This document shows, in pieces, positions 25,738 to 33,718 of a DNA stretch of 64,000 bases (the stretch's first letter is position 1; each line of letters begins with the position of its first letter). The notes under the pieces were generated by a model. The model worked only from the letters and a program-made list of their open reading frames with translations, was not told where the DNA came from and ran no database searches. The stretch comes from DASYML01 sp036399835 (lineage in GTDB: Bacteria > Acidobacteriota > Blastocatellia > Pyrinomonadales > Pyrinomonadaceae), in assembly GCA_036399835.1 (NCBI GenBank), contig DASWMI010000026.1:30808-94807 (forward strand), written 5' to 3'. The translations under genes were made by a program, and so were the position numbers.

Positions 25738-25862
25738 ACGGTTCAAGACATCCTTGAGAATTGTTTGGGCTTGGAAAGAAGAATACCCGGCGCAGACTGA
25801 AAAAGAAAGGAGAGGGGCGAAAGCAGCTTCAACACCTGGCGCGGCCTATTGACAGGAGATGT

Positions 25863-26453
25863 TCAGAGGGCTTGCGAGGCTTCGCGCATCACGAGGTCGA
25901 AAGTGCCGGGCGCGACCTTGCGGAAACGCCCGTTGCGATTCAAAGAGACGGCGATGCTGATGGTCGGATTATGACCGGAAAAAACGAATCCGCCTTCGAG
26001 CAGTCGACTATAAATCTCGTTGACGTGCAGAGGCCCTCCGGCTTCCCTCAGCAACATCGTCGTCGCCTGCGGAATGGTCCGGTCCTGAAACCTGTCGCTC
26101 GTGACTTCGACGCTCGGCTGGATGGGCGGGATGTAATGGCGCGGGGCGGGAGTGTGCGCGGCAGCGCTGCGCGGCGCGTAGCTGCTTCTGGCAGCATCCT
26201 GGCGGATGGCGGCCTCTATCTCGGCATCCGAGAGAGCCGTACTGACCTGCGTGTTCGCAGTTAGCACGGACGAGAGCAGACGCATGATGGCCGCTTCCGT
26301 CTGGCCCGTCAGATTATCCATCTCCGTAATCTCTGCGCGGACGGTCTCGGTCTCGGCTTCCAGCTCGGCCAGACGCGCGGCCAAACGCGTGCGCGCGGCC
26401 CTCGTCTGCCTCAGGCTCTGTTCGAGCGTCGAAATGAGATTCTCGTTTGGCAT
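25863..26453 (-). CDS. Coiled-coil plus HARE-HTH winged-helix protein
   Basis: A 196-residue protein. The first about 70 residues form a coiled coil (TRLAARLAELEAETETVRAE in part), a disordered Ala/Pro linker follows (about 85-120), and the C-terminal about 65 residues match the HARE-HTH winged helix (PQATTMLLREAGGPLHVNEIYSRLLEGG, HNPTISIAVSLNRNGRFRKV read in parts), the fold of RNA polymerase delta, ASXL and some restriction endonucleases. It is not RpoE/delta, which has an acidic tail instead. The ATG at 26453 is clear. A DNA-reading or chromatin-like adaptor role is inferred; nothing nearby names a partner. It stands between cell-wall and isoprenoid genes. Confidence 0.75.
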   Translation of the reverse strand: MPNENLISTLEQSLRQTRAARTRLAARLAELEAETETVRAEITEMDNLTGQTEAAIMRLLSSVLTANTQVSTALSDAEIEAAIRQDAARSSYAPRSAAAHTPAPRHYIPPIQPSVEVTSDRFQDRTIPQATTMLLREAGGPLHVNEIYSRLLEGGFVFSGHNPTISIAVSLNRNGRFRKVAPGTFDLVMREASQAL

Positions 26454-26464
26454 GATTTAATTTT

Positions 26465-26556
26465 AGATTTTTGATTGGCGATTCAAGCTGGTTGCGCGAA
26501 TTGAAAACCGCCGTCAAGGTCGGATTTCAAATCGAAAATTCGCCAATCAAAAATTT
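26465..26556. repeat. Intergenic palindrome with long arms
   Basis: AGATTTTTGATTGGCGATT at 26465-26483 is nearly the reverse complement of 26537-26556, and the inner parts (TTGAAA/TTTCAA) also pair. It fills the gap between the polyprenyl synthase stop and the HARE-HTH gene start, and could end the upstream transcript. Confidence 0.6.
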
Positions 26557-27574
26557 ATCTGTCCCGCTCAATGATGTAGGTCGGGAGAGCGCGCAGGGCA
26601 TCTCTATATTTCGAGTCGGGCAGTTCATCCAGCGAAGCCCGCGCGGCCTCCGCATACTCGTAAGCCTTCTCGCGCGCTCGCTCAAGCGCCCCGGTCCGCT
26701 CGACCGCTTCGAGCAACGCATGGCGTCTCACCTGTTCATAGCTACCTTCACGCATCACCTGCTGGACGGTCCTTAGCATGGATGAATCTTTCTCCAGGAG
26801 ATAGATGAGCGGCAAAGTGAGCTTGCCTTCCAGCAGATCAACTCCGGCTGGCTTACCCAAAACCTCTTCCGTCGCTGTAAAGTCCAGCAGGTCGTCCGCC
26901 AGTTGAAAAGCCGTCCCCAGGTTCATCCCATACTCGCTGAGTGCGCGCTGTTGCCGCGCATCCGCCGCGCCTATAATCGAGCCTATCTCGCAGCAGGCGC
27001 TAAAGAGAAAGGCCGTCTTGCGTTGCAAAATATCGAAGTATTGCTCTTCTGTAATATCCGTGCGCCCGAGGAAAGTCAACTGCAACAACTCGCCTTCGGT
27101 CATCTTTCGCGTGACCGCCGTGAGAATGTCCAGGATCGGTAAAGAGCGCTCGGCAAGGCTCGTCTCGAAGGCGGACATGTAGAGCCAGTCGCCCATCAAT
27201 ACGGCTGTCTGGTTGCCGAAGCGCGAGTTGATCGAAGGACGATTACGCCGCATCTCTGCGTTGTCAATAATATCGTCGTGGACCAGCGTGGCCGTGTGCA
27301 GGAATTCCATGACGGTCGCCATGCGAATCGAGTTGACGCGGCCCGCCGCACCGCTAACGGCATATTCGGAAAGGATGGTCAGAGCGGGGCGGACGCGCTT
27401 GCCGCCGGAAGCGCGCAGGTAATCGCCTATGTAAGCGATAACCTGTATGTTCGAGCCAGCCTGCTTTTCAAATTCCAGCTCGACGAGCGACAGTTCCGCA
27501 GCGATGAGATTAAAAATACGCCGCGCCGAAACCTGCGGGTCTTCAAGAGCGGCTGGAGAGCTGGACGAATGCAT
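26555..27574 (-). CDS. trans-Polyprenyl diphosphate synthase
   Basis: A 339-residue class I prenyltransferase elongating isoprenoid chains, likely for the menaquinone/ubiquinone side chain. FARM region LVHDDIIDNAEMRRNRPS and SARM region FQLADDLLDFTATEE carry the Asp-rich metal sites, together with GGKRVRPAL and MGDWLYMSAFE. A bulky residue pattern before FARM (TATLVHDD) is compatible with long-chain (C35-C50) products. The ATG at 27574 is used because the 94-residue upstream extension of the frame lies over the yajQ gene and lacks homology. It begins 4 nt after the yajQ stop, so the two are cotranscribed. Confidence 0.95.
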   Translation of the reverse strand: MHSSSSPAALEDPQVSARRIFNLIAAELSLVELEFEKQAGSNIQVIAYIGDYLRASGGKRVRPALTILSEYAVSGAAGRVNSIRMATVMEFLHTATLVHDDIIDNAEMRRNRPSINSRFGNQTAVLMGDWLYMSAFETSLAERSLPILDILTAVTRKMTEGELLQLTFLGRTDITEEQYFDILQRKTAFLFSACCEIGSIIGAADARQQRALSEYGMNLGTAFQLADDLLDFTATEEVLGKPAGVDLLEGKLTLPLIYLLEKDSSMLRTVQQVMREGSYEQVRRHALLEAVERTGALERAREKAYEYAEAARASLDELPDSKYRDALRALPTYIIERDR

Positions 27575-27578
27575 AGCT

Positions 27579-28076
27579 TTAATTCGAGCGATAATTTGTA
27601 AACTGCATATTGATATTGAAGTCTTTGGCTTTGAGTTGGGCAATGATGTCCTGCAAAGTATCACGGTCCTTGCCGGAGACGCGCACGATGTCGCCCTGTA
27701 TGGCGGCCTGTACTTTGGCCTTTGTATCCTTGATAAACCTGACGATCTCTTTGGCCTTCTCCTGCGGGATGCCCTGCTGTATGGCGACGCGCTGGCGCAC
27801 TGTGCCGCCCGCCGCCGGTTCAACCTTGCCATAACTGAGAGCCTTGAGCGGCACACCCCTGCGGACCAATTTCTGTTGGAGGATGTCGTTCATATTGCGT
27901 AGCTTCGTCTCGTCTTCAGCCGTCAGGAGCAGCTCTTTATCTTCAAGCGCGACCGTAGCCTTGCTGCCCTTGAAGTCGAAGCGCTGCCCGACCTCTTTCG
28001 TCGTTTGATTGATGGCGTTGACGACCTCTGACTGGTCCACTTCGGAAACGATGTCGAATGAATTTTGCTGAGCCAT
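27579..28076 (-). CDS. yajQ: YajQ-family nucleotide (c-di-GMP) binding protein
   Basis: A 165-residue YajQ/UPF0234 protein: two ferredoxin-like halves beginning NSFDIVSEVDQSEVVNAINQ, then RFDFKGSKATVAL and, near the end, IQGDIVRVSGKDRDTLQDII and LKAKDFNINMQFTNYR. Some family members bind cyclic di-GMP and act on transcription (Xanthomonas XC_3703); others bind tRNA or NADPH. The ATG at 28076 matches the conserved family start; the longer frame to 28193 is not supported. It precedes the polyprenyl synthase by 4 nt. The window also encodes a diguanylate cyclase and an HD-GYP enzyme, so a c-di-GMP role is plausible but unproven. Confidence 0.95.
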   Translation of the reverse strand: MAQQNSFDIVSEVDQSEVVNAINQTTKEVGQRFDFKGSKATVALEDKELLLTAEDETKLRNMNDILQQKLVRRGVPLKALSYGKVEPAAGGTVRQRVAIQQGIPQEKAKEIVRFIKDTKAKVQAAIQGDIVRVSGKDRDTLQDIIAQLKAKDFNINMQFTNYRSN

Positions 28077-28254
28077 AAGCAGCTTCGGAAAGGCGCGTCT
28101 CCAGATTGATTCTACTCGATGGGCCGACTCGAAATTCTGCTCGCGCGCGACGCAATGCTTTGCGATGCGCTTCGCAGGCCGGATAGATTGCATCCGGTAT
28201 AAGGCGCGAGCATAGCATCAAATGGACTGCGCGCGAAAGTTTTCCATCAAATTA

Positions 28255-29088
28255 TTATCCGGCAGCCCCGCCCGTTGGCCCAAAGATTCTCTTATCCCTG
28301 TCATTCTCAAGCTGAAAAAAGCGCATGAAGTTTGCGCTCGTCACACGTCCCATCTCTTCCGTCTCCATCGCGTGAAGCTCTGCCAGGCAGCGCGCCACCT
28401 CGACCACGCGCGCAGGCTCGTTACGCTTTCCGCGAAAGGGGACGGGCGTGAGAAACGGGCAATCCGTCTCGATCAAGAGTCTGTCAAGGGGGACGCGTCG
28501 GGCCACTTCGCGCAGGGCGTCAGCCTTTTTGAACGTGACATTGCCCGCAAAAGAGATCATAAAGCCGAGCGGGATAAGGCTCTCGGCCATCCATAGGCTT
28601 CCACCGAAGCAATGCATCAGGCCGCCACGTGTGCCTGCGCCGCTCAGCTCCGCGCGCAGGATTTGGACCGTCTCATCATCAGCTTCTCGCGAGTGTATGA
28701 TGACGGGCAGGCGAGCTTCGCGGGCCAATCGAAGCTGCCGCGCGAAGACCTCGCGCTGCACTTCTCGCGGCGAGTTGTCGTAATGATAATCGAGTCCGAT
28801 TTCGCCCCAGGCGATGATGCGCCGGCTCTGTTGGACCAACCGCATCAAACGCTCTTCAGCCTTCTTATCAAAAAGCCGCGCATCGTGCGGATGAATACCG
28901 ACCGCCGCGTAAACATCTTCGTACTTTTCCGCCATCTCGACCGCGCGCTCAAGCGTCCCGCTGTGCGGGTCGCCTGTCCCGACATTTAAAATCGCCAGCA
29001 CGCCTGCCTCGCGCGCACGCTCTATGACCTCATCGCGGTCCGCCTCGTACTCTGGTCCATCAATGTGCGCGTGGGAATCTACGAACAT
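28255..29088 (-). CDS. tatD: TatD-family metal-dependent DNase
   Basis: A 277-residue TIM-barrel metallohydrolase of the TatD/YcfH group. Metal ligands: His6 and His8 in VDSHAHIDGP, Glu in WGEIGLDYHYD, His in PVIIHSREAD, His in LMHCFGGSLWMAE and Asp in LLIETDCPFLTPVPFRGKRNEPA. These proteins have 3'-5' exonuclease activity on DNA and act in repair or degradation. It starts with ATG at 29088, 28 nt after metG, a metG-tatD arrangement found in many bacteria, so cotranscription is likely. Confidence 0.94.
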   Translation of the reverse strand: MFVDSHAHIDGPEYEADRDEVIERAREAGVLAILNVGTGDPHSGTLERAVEMAEKYEDVYAAVGIHPHDARLFDKKAEERLMRLVQQSRRIIAWGEIGLDYHYDNSPREVQREVFARQLRLAREARLPVIIHSREADDETVQILRAELSGAGTRGGLMHCFGGSLWMAESLIPLGFMISFAGNVTFKKADALREVARRVPLDRLLIETDCPFLTPVPFRGKRNEPARVVEVARCLAELHAMETEEMGRVTSANFMRFFQLENDRDKRIFGPTGGAAG

Positions 29089-29116
29089 AAATTTGAGGGA
29101 TGTGCGCCCTCATCGC

Positions 29117-31261
29117 TTATTTGAGCTTTGCTCCGTTGGGTACGTCTTCCGCGAAGGTGGCGATGACGGGGCGGCCTTCTTCGCCGATGGAGGCGGCGAG
29201 AATCATGCCTTGCGATTCAAAGCCGCGAAGCTTGCGCGGCTTGAGGTTTGCCACGACGACGACCTTGCGCCCGATCATCTTCTCAGGCTCGTAGTGTTCC
29301 GCGATACCCGCCAGGACCTGTCGCGGCTCTTGCTCGCCGAGGTCAATCGTAAAGCGCAGGAGTTTGTCGGATTTTGGCACGCGCTCGGCGGTCAGTATCT
29401 CGCCGACGCGCAGCTCGACCTTTGTGAAATCACCGATCTCTATCAAGCTGTCTGCCGCTTCATCCTCTCGCTGCTGCGAGGCGGGAACGGCGTCGGCTTC
29501 GGTCGCGCCCTGCATGGGCGCAGAGGGTTTTGTCTCCGCAGCGTTTTGAGAGCCTGCGACGGCATCGGCTTCGGTCGCGTGCACGCCCCTCTGCTCGTTT
29601 GCTTTTTCGATCTCAGACATAGTTTTAGCTTTATCAATTCGCGGAAAGACTGGCTGTACCTCGCCAATCCGCGTTCCTTCCTTCAGTGTGCCCCAACTAA
29701 GCTGGGCCGGATTGACGCGTTCCAGCTCGTCCGTCAAACCGAGCTGGCGATAGATTCGCTCGGTCGCTTCAGGCATTACTGGGTAGAGCAAGACGCAGAG
29801 CCAGCGGAGCGTCTCTGCGGACCTGTAGAGGACGGCGTGGAGAATCTCGCGCTGTTCTTCATCTTTAGCAAGCTCCCAGGGCTTGGCATCCGAAATCATC
29901 TTGTCAACGCGCGTAATAATGGACCAGACGGTTTCAAGCGCGCGGCTCGGCGCGTAGTCATCCATGAGCTGTATAAACTGATTCCTCGCGTGTTCGAGCG
30001 AAGAGACCAGCGCCATCGGGTCAGGGTCAACTCCCGCGCGCTTGGCCGCCAGGTACTTCTCTTCGGAGATGTCAGGCGAGGCCAAGAGGCCGTCACAATA
30101 ACGCCCGATCATGGTCAGCGTGCGGCTGGAAAGATTGCCGAGACCGCTCGCCAAATCCGAGTTGGCGCGTTCAATCAGAGCTTCGTAACTGAACCTGCCG
30201 TCCTGCCCGAAGACCATCTCGCGCAGACAGAAATAACGCACGGCATCATTCGAGAAATGACGATGAAGAAGATTCAAATCCACTGTATTGCCGAGCGTCT
30301 TGGACATCCGTCGCCCGTTGACATCGAGCAACATGCCATGCGCATAGACTGTGCGCGGCAGCTCAAGGTTCGCGGCTAAAAGAAAGGCGGGCCAGTAGAC
30401 CGCGTGATGGCGTAGGATGTCCTTGCCGATGAGATGCACGCCGGGCCAGAATTTTTCAAAACCCACGGCGCGCTCTCTTTCCTCATTGCCAAAGCCTATG
30501 GCCGTGATGTAGTTGGTCAACGCGTCGAGCCAGACGTAGATGGAGTGCGCGGGGTCACCGGGAACGGGGATGCCCCATTCGACGGAAGACTTGAGACGAC
30601 TGACGGAGAGGTCTTGCAGCCCGCCGCGAACAAAACTGATAATCTCGTTGCGGCGCGCTTCAGGGCGAACCAGCTCAGGGCGTCTTTCATAAAGCTCCAG
30701 CAAGGCTTCGGCGTAATCCGAAAGACGGAAGAAATAGCTCTCTTCTGAAACTCGGTCGAGGGGCGTTAGATGTTCCGCGCAGCGCGGCGTGCCTGAAGGC
30801 TCTTCAGGCTTGATGTACTCGTCTTCGGTCTTATAGGTCGCGCAGGCGGCGCAGAACCATCCTTCATAATGGCCCTTGTAGATCGGCTCGCGCCCTCGCG
30901 GAGTTTTATTCGCGGCGATGCGACGCCAGAGCGCGCTCACTCCCTCGTAATGAAAAGGCTCTGTCGTGCGCATAAAGATGTCATAGCCGCCATGCTCCGT
31001 GTCCAGATGAAACATGGCGAACAGCTCTTTGTACTTCTCGACGATGGCATCCACATGCTCTTTCGGTGTGCGGCCAGTCCTCGCCGCCACGCGCTGTATG
31101 TTGATGCCGTGCTCGTCCGTCCCCGTCAGAAAATATGTCTCGACGCCGCGCTGCCGCTGATGACGGCGCAGGCAATCGGCCACGACAGTCGTGTAGAGGC
31201 TGCCCAGGTGCGGCTCGCTGTTGGCGTAGTAGATGGGAGTAGTGACGTAGAAAGTTTTCAT
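29117..31261 (-). CDS. metG: Methionine--tRNA ligase with C-terminal tRNA-binding domain
   Basis: A 714-residue class I synthetase. The catalytic domain starts TFYVTTPIYYANSEPHLGSLY (HIGH equivalent PHLG), has LTGTDEHGINIQR, a Zn-type CAAC segment (GWFCAACATYKTEDE) and the KMSKS equivalent RRMSKTLGN. After the anticodon-binding helical domain comes an acidic, Ala-rich linker of about 70 residues and a C-terminal EMAP-II/Trbp111-like OB-fold (KVELRVGEILTAERVPKSDKLL in part) that binds and dimerises on tRNA. The ATG at 31261 begins exactly at the conserved N-terminus; the longer frame to 31309 does not. Confidence 0.96.
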   Translation of the reverse strand: MKTFYVTTPIYYANSEPHLGSLYTTVVADCLRRHQRQRGVETYFLTGTDEHGINIQRVAARTGRTPKEHVDAIVEKYKELFAMFHLDTEHGGYDIFMRTTEPFHYEGVSALWRRIAANKTPRGREPIYKGHYEGWFCAACATYKTEDEYIKPEEPSGTPRCAEHLTPLDRVSEESYFFRLSDYAEALLELYERRPELVRPEARRNEIISFVRGGLQDLSVSRLKSSVEWGIPVPGDPAHSIYVWLDALTNYITAIGFGNEERERAVGFEKFWPGVHLIGKDILRHHAVYWPAFLLAANLELPRTVYAHGMLLDVNGRRMSKTLGNTVDLNLLHRHFSNDAVRYFCLREMVFGQDGRFSYEALIERANSDLASGLGNLSSRTLTMIGRYCDGLLASPDISEEKYLAAKRAGVDPDPMALVSSLEHARNQFIQLMDDYAPSRALETVWSIITRVDKMISDAKPWELAKDEEQREILHAVLYRSAETLRWLCVLLYPVMPEATERIYRQLGLTDELERVNPAQLSWGTLKEGTRIGEVQPVFPRIDKAKTMSEIEKANEQRGVHATEADAVAGSQNAAETKPSAPMQGATEADAVPASQQREDEAADSLIEIGDFTKVELRVGEILTAERVPKSDKLLRFTIDLGEQEPRQVLAGIAEHYEPEKMIGRKVVVVANLKPRKLRGFESQGMILAASIGEEGRPVIATFAEDVPNGAKLK

Positions 31262-31278
31262 TTGGGTGACAGATAATA

Positions 31279-31347
31279 GGAAAGAGTTTTCAGTTTTCAG
31301 CAAAGACAAGTTGCTTTTAACTGAAAATTGAAAACCGAAAACTCTTC
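31279..31347. repeat. Palindrome built of GTTTTCA words
   Basis: GAGTTTTCAGTTTTCAG on the left and the reverse complement of 31326-31347 on the right pair around a 25-nt centre. The arms consist of tandem GTTTTCA words. It lies between the M28 peptidase stop and the metG start, both minus strand. Confidence 0.6.
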
Positions 31348-31351
31348 CCGG

Positions 31352-33016
31352 TTAACGCTTACTCGCTTTGGCAAACTCGTCGTTCGGATTAAAACGTGGC
31401 ATCTCGTTGGCGTCGGCGACGCGGCGACCGATGGCGAGCGCGATTTCCGCCTCCTGTATCATCCCGCTCAAATCCCATGATTCATCGTATTCATCCGAAG
31501 GCTGATGATAGTGTGCAGTGTTGTAGGCCTCAAACTGTTTTTGGCCCCAGCCTTTGGGCCGCCCGATAAAATCGTCGCCCTCCTTGAGACTGATCGAAGG
31601 TACGCCGACTTTCGCAAACGGGAAATGGTCCGAGCGATAAAAAGAACCCTGCTCGGGACGCGGGTCCGGCGAAACATGCAGCCCGCGCTCGCGCGCAATC
31701 TGCTGGACCACAGCTAAGAGCGTCGAGCGTTCCGCGCCGAGCGGCACGAAGTTATTGGTCCGCCCGTGTATGTTCATCGAATCCAGATTGACATCGGCTG
31801 CCGTCTTATTGAGCGGGACGAGCGGGCGGCGCGAATACCATTCAGCGCCGAGCAGCCCCTGCTCCTCAGCCGTCGGGATAAAAAAGAGTATGGAGCGCCT
31901 GGGCCTCTCGCCCGGCGGCAGTTTTAAGAAGGCCCTGGCAATCTCTATCACGCTCGAGACGCCCGAAGCGTTATCCACCGCGCCGTTATAGATATTGTCG
32001 CCGGTCTTATCCGGCGCGCCGATGCCCAGATGGTCCCAGTGCGCAGAAAAGATGACATACTCCTCGCGCAGCTTTGGGTCACGTCCCGTCAGGATGGCCG
32101 CCACGTTTGAAGATTCGACCCTCTTGACTTCGCTCTTGAGATTAATCGAAGCCCTCAGATTGAGCTTGATGGGTTGAAAGTCGCGCGAGGCGGCCTGGCT
32201 GCGCAGGGCATCCAAATCCTGCCCGGCCAGCCGCAGCATGCGACGCGCGGCCTCGTCCGTCATCCACGAGCGCATCTTGAGGAAAGGCGTTTTGTCTCCC
32301 TCGCCGCGCGCGATGTCGAAACGCCATGCGCCGTTGGAAGTGCGCACGACGCTCCAGGGATAGCCTGCCGATTCAGTCGTATGCAGCAGAATCACGCCCG
32401 CCGCGCCGCGTCTCGCAGCCTCTTCATACTTATAGGTCCAGCGCCCGTAGTAAGTCAGCGCGCGGCCTCCGAAAAGGTTCGGCTCGGCAGCGGTCGCGGG
32501 CGGGTCGTTGACCAGCATCACGAGGATTTTGCCGCGATAGTCCGCCGCATCGCCCTTGTAATCGTTCCAGCGCTGCTCCTTCGCTTCCACGCCGTAACCG
32601 ACAAAGACCAGGTCTGCATTGACCTCAACTTCACTCGTCTGCGCCCCCGTAAAGGCCACGAAATCGTCAGCGAACTTGAAGCGCTCTTCCTTGCCGCGCC
32701 CGTCTATAGTCAACGTCGTCGTGGGGTCCGCCTTGACGCCGACCAGCGAGACGGGCTGAAAAAAGCTTCCCTTTGGTCCAGCGCCCTTGAGGCCGAGGGC
32801 TTCAAACTGCGCGGCGATATATCTGGCCGCCAACTCGCCCCCACGCGCGCCCGTCCCGCGCCCTTCGAGCAGGTCGTCGGACAGAAAACGTATGTGAGCG
32901 CGCAGCATGTGCTCATCAAAGACGCTCGGCGCTGCCGCGCGCCGTTGCGAGATGGCGACTCCTGAGAGAGCCGCGATGAGAAGCAAGGGAACGATGATTT
33001 TTTGATGTACTCTCAT
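31352..33016 (-). CDS. Secreted M28-family metallopeptidase with PA domain
   Basis: A 554-residue exported aminopeptidase-type enzyme. A signal peptide (MRVHQKIIVPLLLIAALSGVA) is followed by a helical N-terminal region, a protease-associated domain (about 120-290, RGKILVMLVNDPP, GAAGVILLHTTESAGYP) and the M28 catalytic domain with two-zinc ligands: His in FSAHWDHLG, Asp in NGAVDNASG, Glu-Glu in TAEEQGLLG, Asp in VNLDSMN and His in HYHQPSDEY. All ligands are present. The ATG at 33016 is preferred to a more upstream start because it opens the signal peptide. It likely degrades peptides in the periplasm or outside the cell. Confidence 0.93.
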   Translation of the reverse strand: MRVHQKIIVPLLLIAALSGVAISQRRAAAPSVFDEHMLRAHIRFLSDDLLEGRGTGARGGELAARYIAAQFEALGLKGAGPKGSFFQPVSLVGVKADPTTTLTIDGRGKEERFKFADDFVAFTGAQTSEVEVNADLVFVGYGVEAKEQRWNDYKGDAADYRGKILVMLVNDPPATAAEPNLFGGRALTYYGRWTYKYEEAARRGAAGVILLHTTESAGYPWSVVRTSNGAWRFDIARGEGDKTPFLKMRSWMTDEAARRMLRLAGQDLDALRSQAASRDFQPIKLNLRASINLKSEVKRVESSNVAAILTGRDPKLREEYVIFSAHWDHLGIGAPDKTGDNIYNGAVDNASGVSSVIEIARAFLKLPPGERPRRSILFFIPTAEEQGLLGAEWYSRRPLVPLNKTAADVNLDSMNIHGRTNNFVPLGAERSTLLAVVQQIARERGLHVSPDPRPEQGSFYRSDHFPFAKVGVPSISLKEGDDFIGRPKGWGQKQFEAYNTAHYHQPSDEYDESWDLSGMIQEAEIALAIGRRVADANEMPRFNPNDEFAKASKR

Positions 33017-33086
33017 GTCGCTTTTTGGTCCTTCGTGTTTCAAAGATAAAGATTGACCTCTTATTTTTTATCACACGCGAAGATGT

Positions 33087-33623
33087 TCAAATGCTCCCCT
33101 TGATGAGCGCCATCGCTTCGGCGCGCGTGCGCGAGTCTTTACGGAAACCGCCGAGGACTTCCGAGGTGATGGTCACGGCTCCGGGCTTTCTGACGCCCCT
33201 CAGAGTCATGCAGGCGTGTTCGGCTTCGATGACGACCATCACGCCGAGAGGCTTGAGCGATTCAAAAAGCGTCTTGGCAATCTGCGAGGTCAGGCGTTCC
33301 TGGACCTGTAGCCTGCGCGCGAAGGTTTCGGCCAGCCGCGCCAGTTTCGAGAGACCTATGATGCGACCGCCTTTCGGGATATAGGCGATGTGGCATTTGC
33401 CCACAAAGGGTGCCAGATGATGCTCACACATAGAGGCTATGCTGATGTCTTTGACGATGACCATCTCGTCATGCGTATCGCCGGGCAGCGGGACCAGAAG
33501 CTCCTGCGGGTCTTCGCGCATCCCCGCCGTCAACTCCGCGTACATCTCCGCGACGCGGCGCGGCGTCTCCTGCAACCCGGGGCGCTGCGGGTCTTCGCCT
33601 ATCCCTTCCAGAATCATGCGCAC
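33087..33623 (-). CDS. folE: GTP cyclohydrolase I, start codon uncertain
   Basis: At least 178 residues of GTP cyclohydrolase I, the first step of folate (dihydroneopterin triphosphate) synthesis. Zn ligands lie in SMCEHHLAPF and EAEHACMTLRG; GLSKLAR and QERLTSQIA are family blocks, and length is close to the usual 180-200. Conserved N-terminal homology (VDLELIARGVRMILEGIGEDP in part) reads upstream of the first available start, a GTG at 33623. An AAGGGAGG ribosome binding site sits right after the larC stop, and the only in-frame codon at a good distance from it is ACG at 33699-33701, so the real start may be non-canonical and the protein about 204 residues. Confidence 0.92.
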   Translation of the reverse strand: MRMILEGIGEDPQRPGLQETPRRVAEMYAELTAGMREDPQELLVPLPGDTHDEMVIVKDISIASMCEHHLAPFVGKCHIAYIPKGGRIIGLSKLARLAETFARRLQVQERLTSQIAKTLFESLKPLGVMVVIEAEHACMTLRGVRKPGAVTITSEVLGGFRKDSRTRAEAMALIKGSI

Positions 33624-33718
33624 GCCCCGCGCGATCAGCTCAAGATCGACTTCGGGGATGCGCTCGGCATCACTGTTTTGGTCCGGCTCTGTGGCGAGCG
33701 TCTGCGTTTTCCTCCCTT

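Noticed and set aside
29024..30379. 451-codon open frame on the plus strand across metG
   Set aside because: It opposes the metG coding frame and has no family features.
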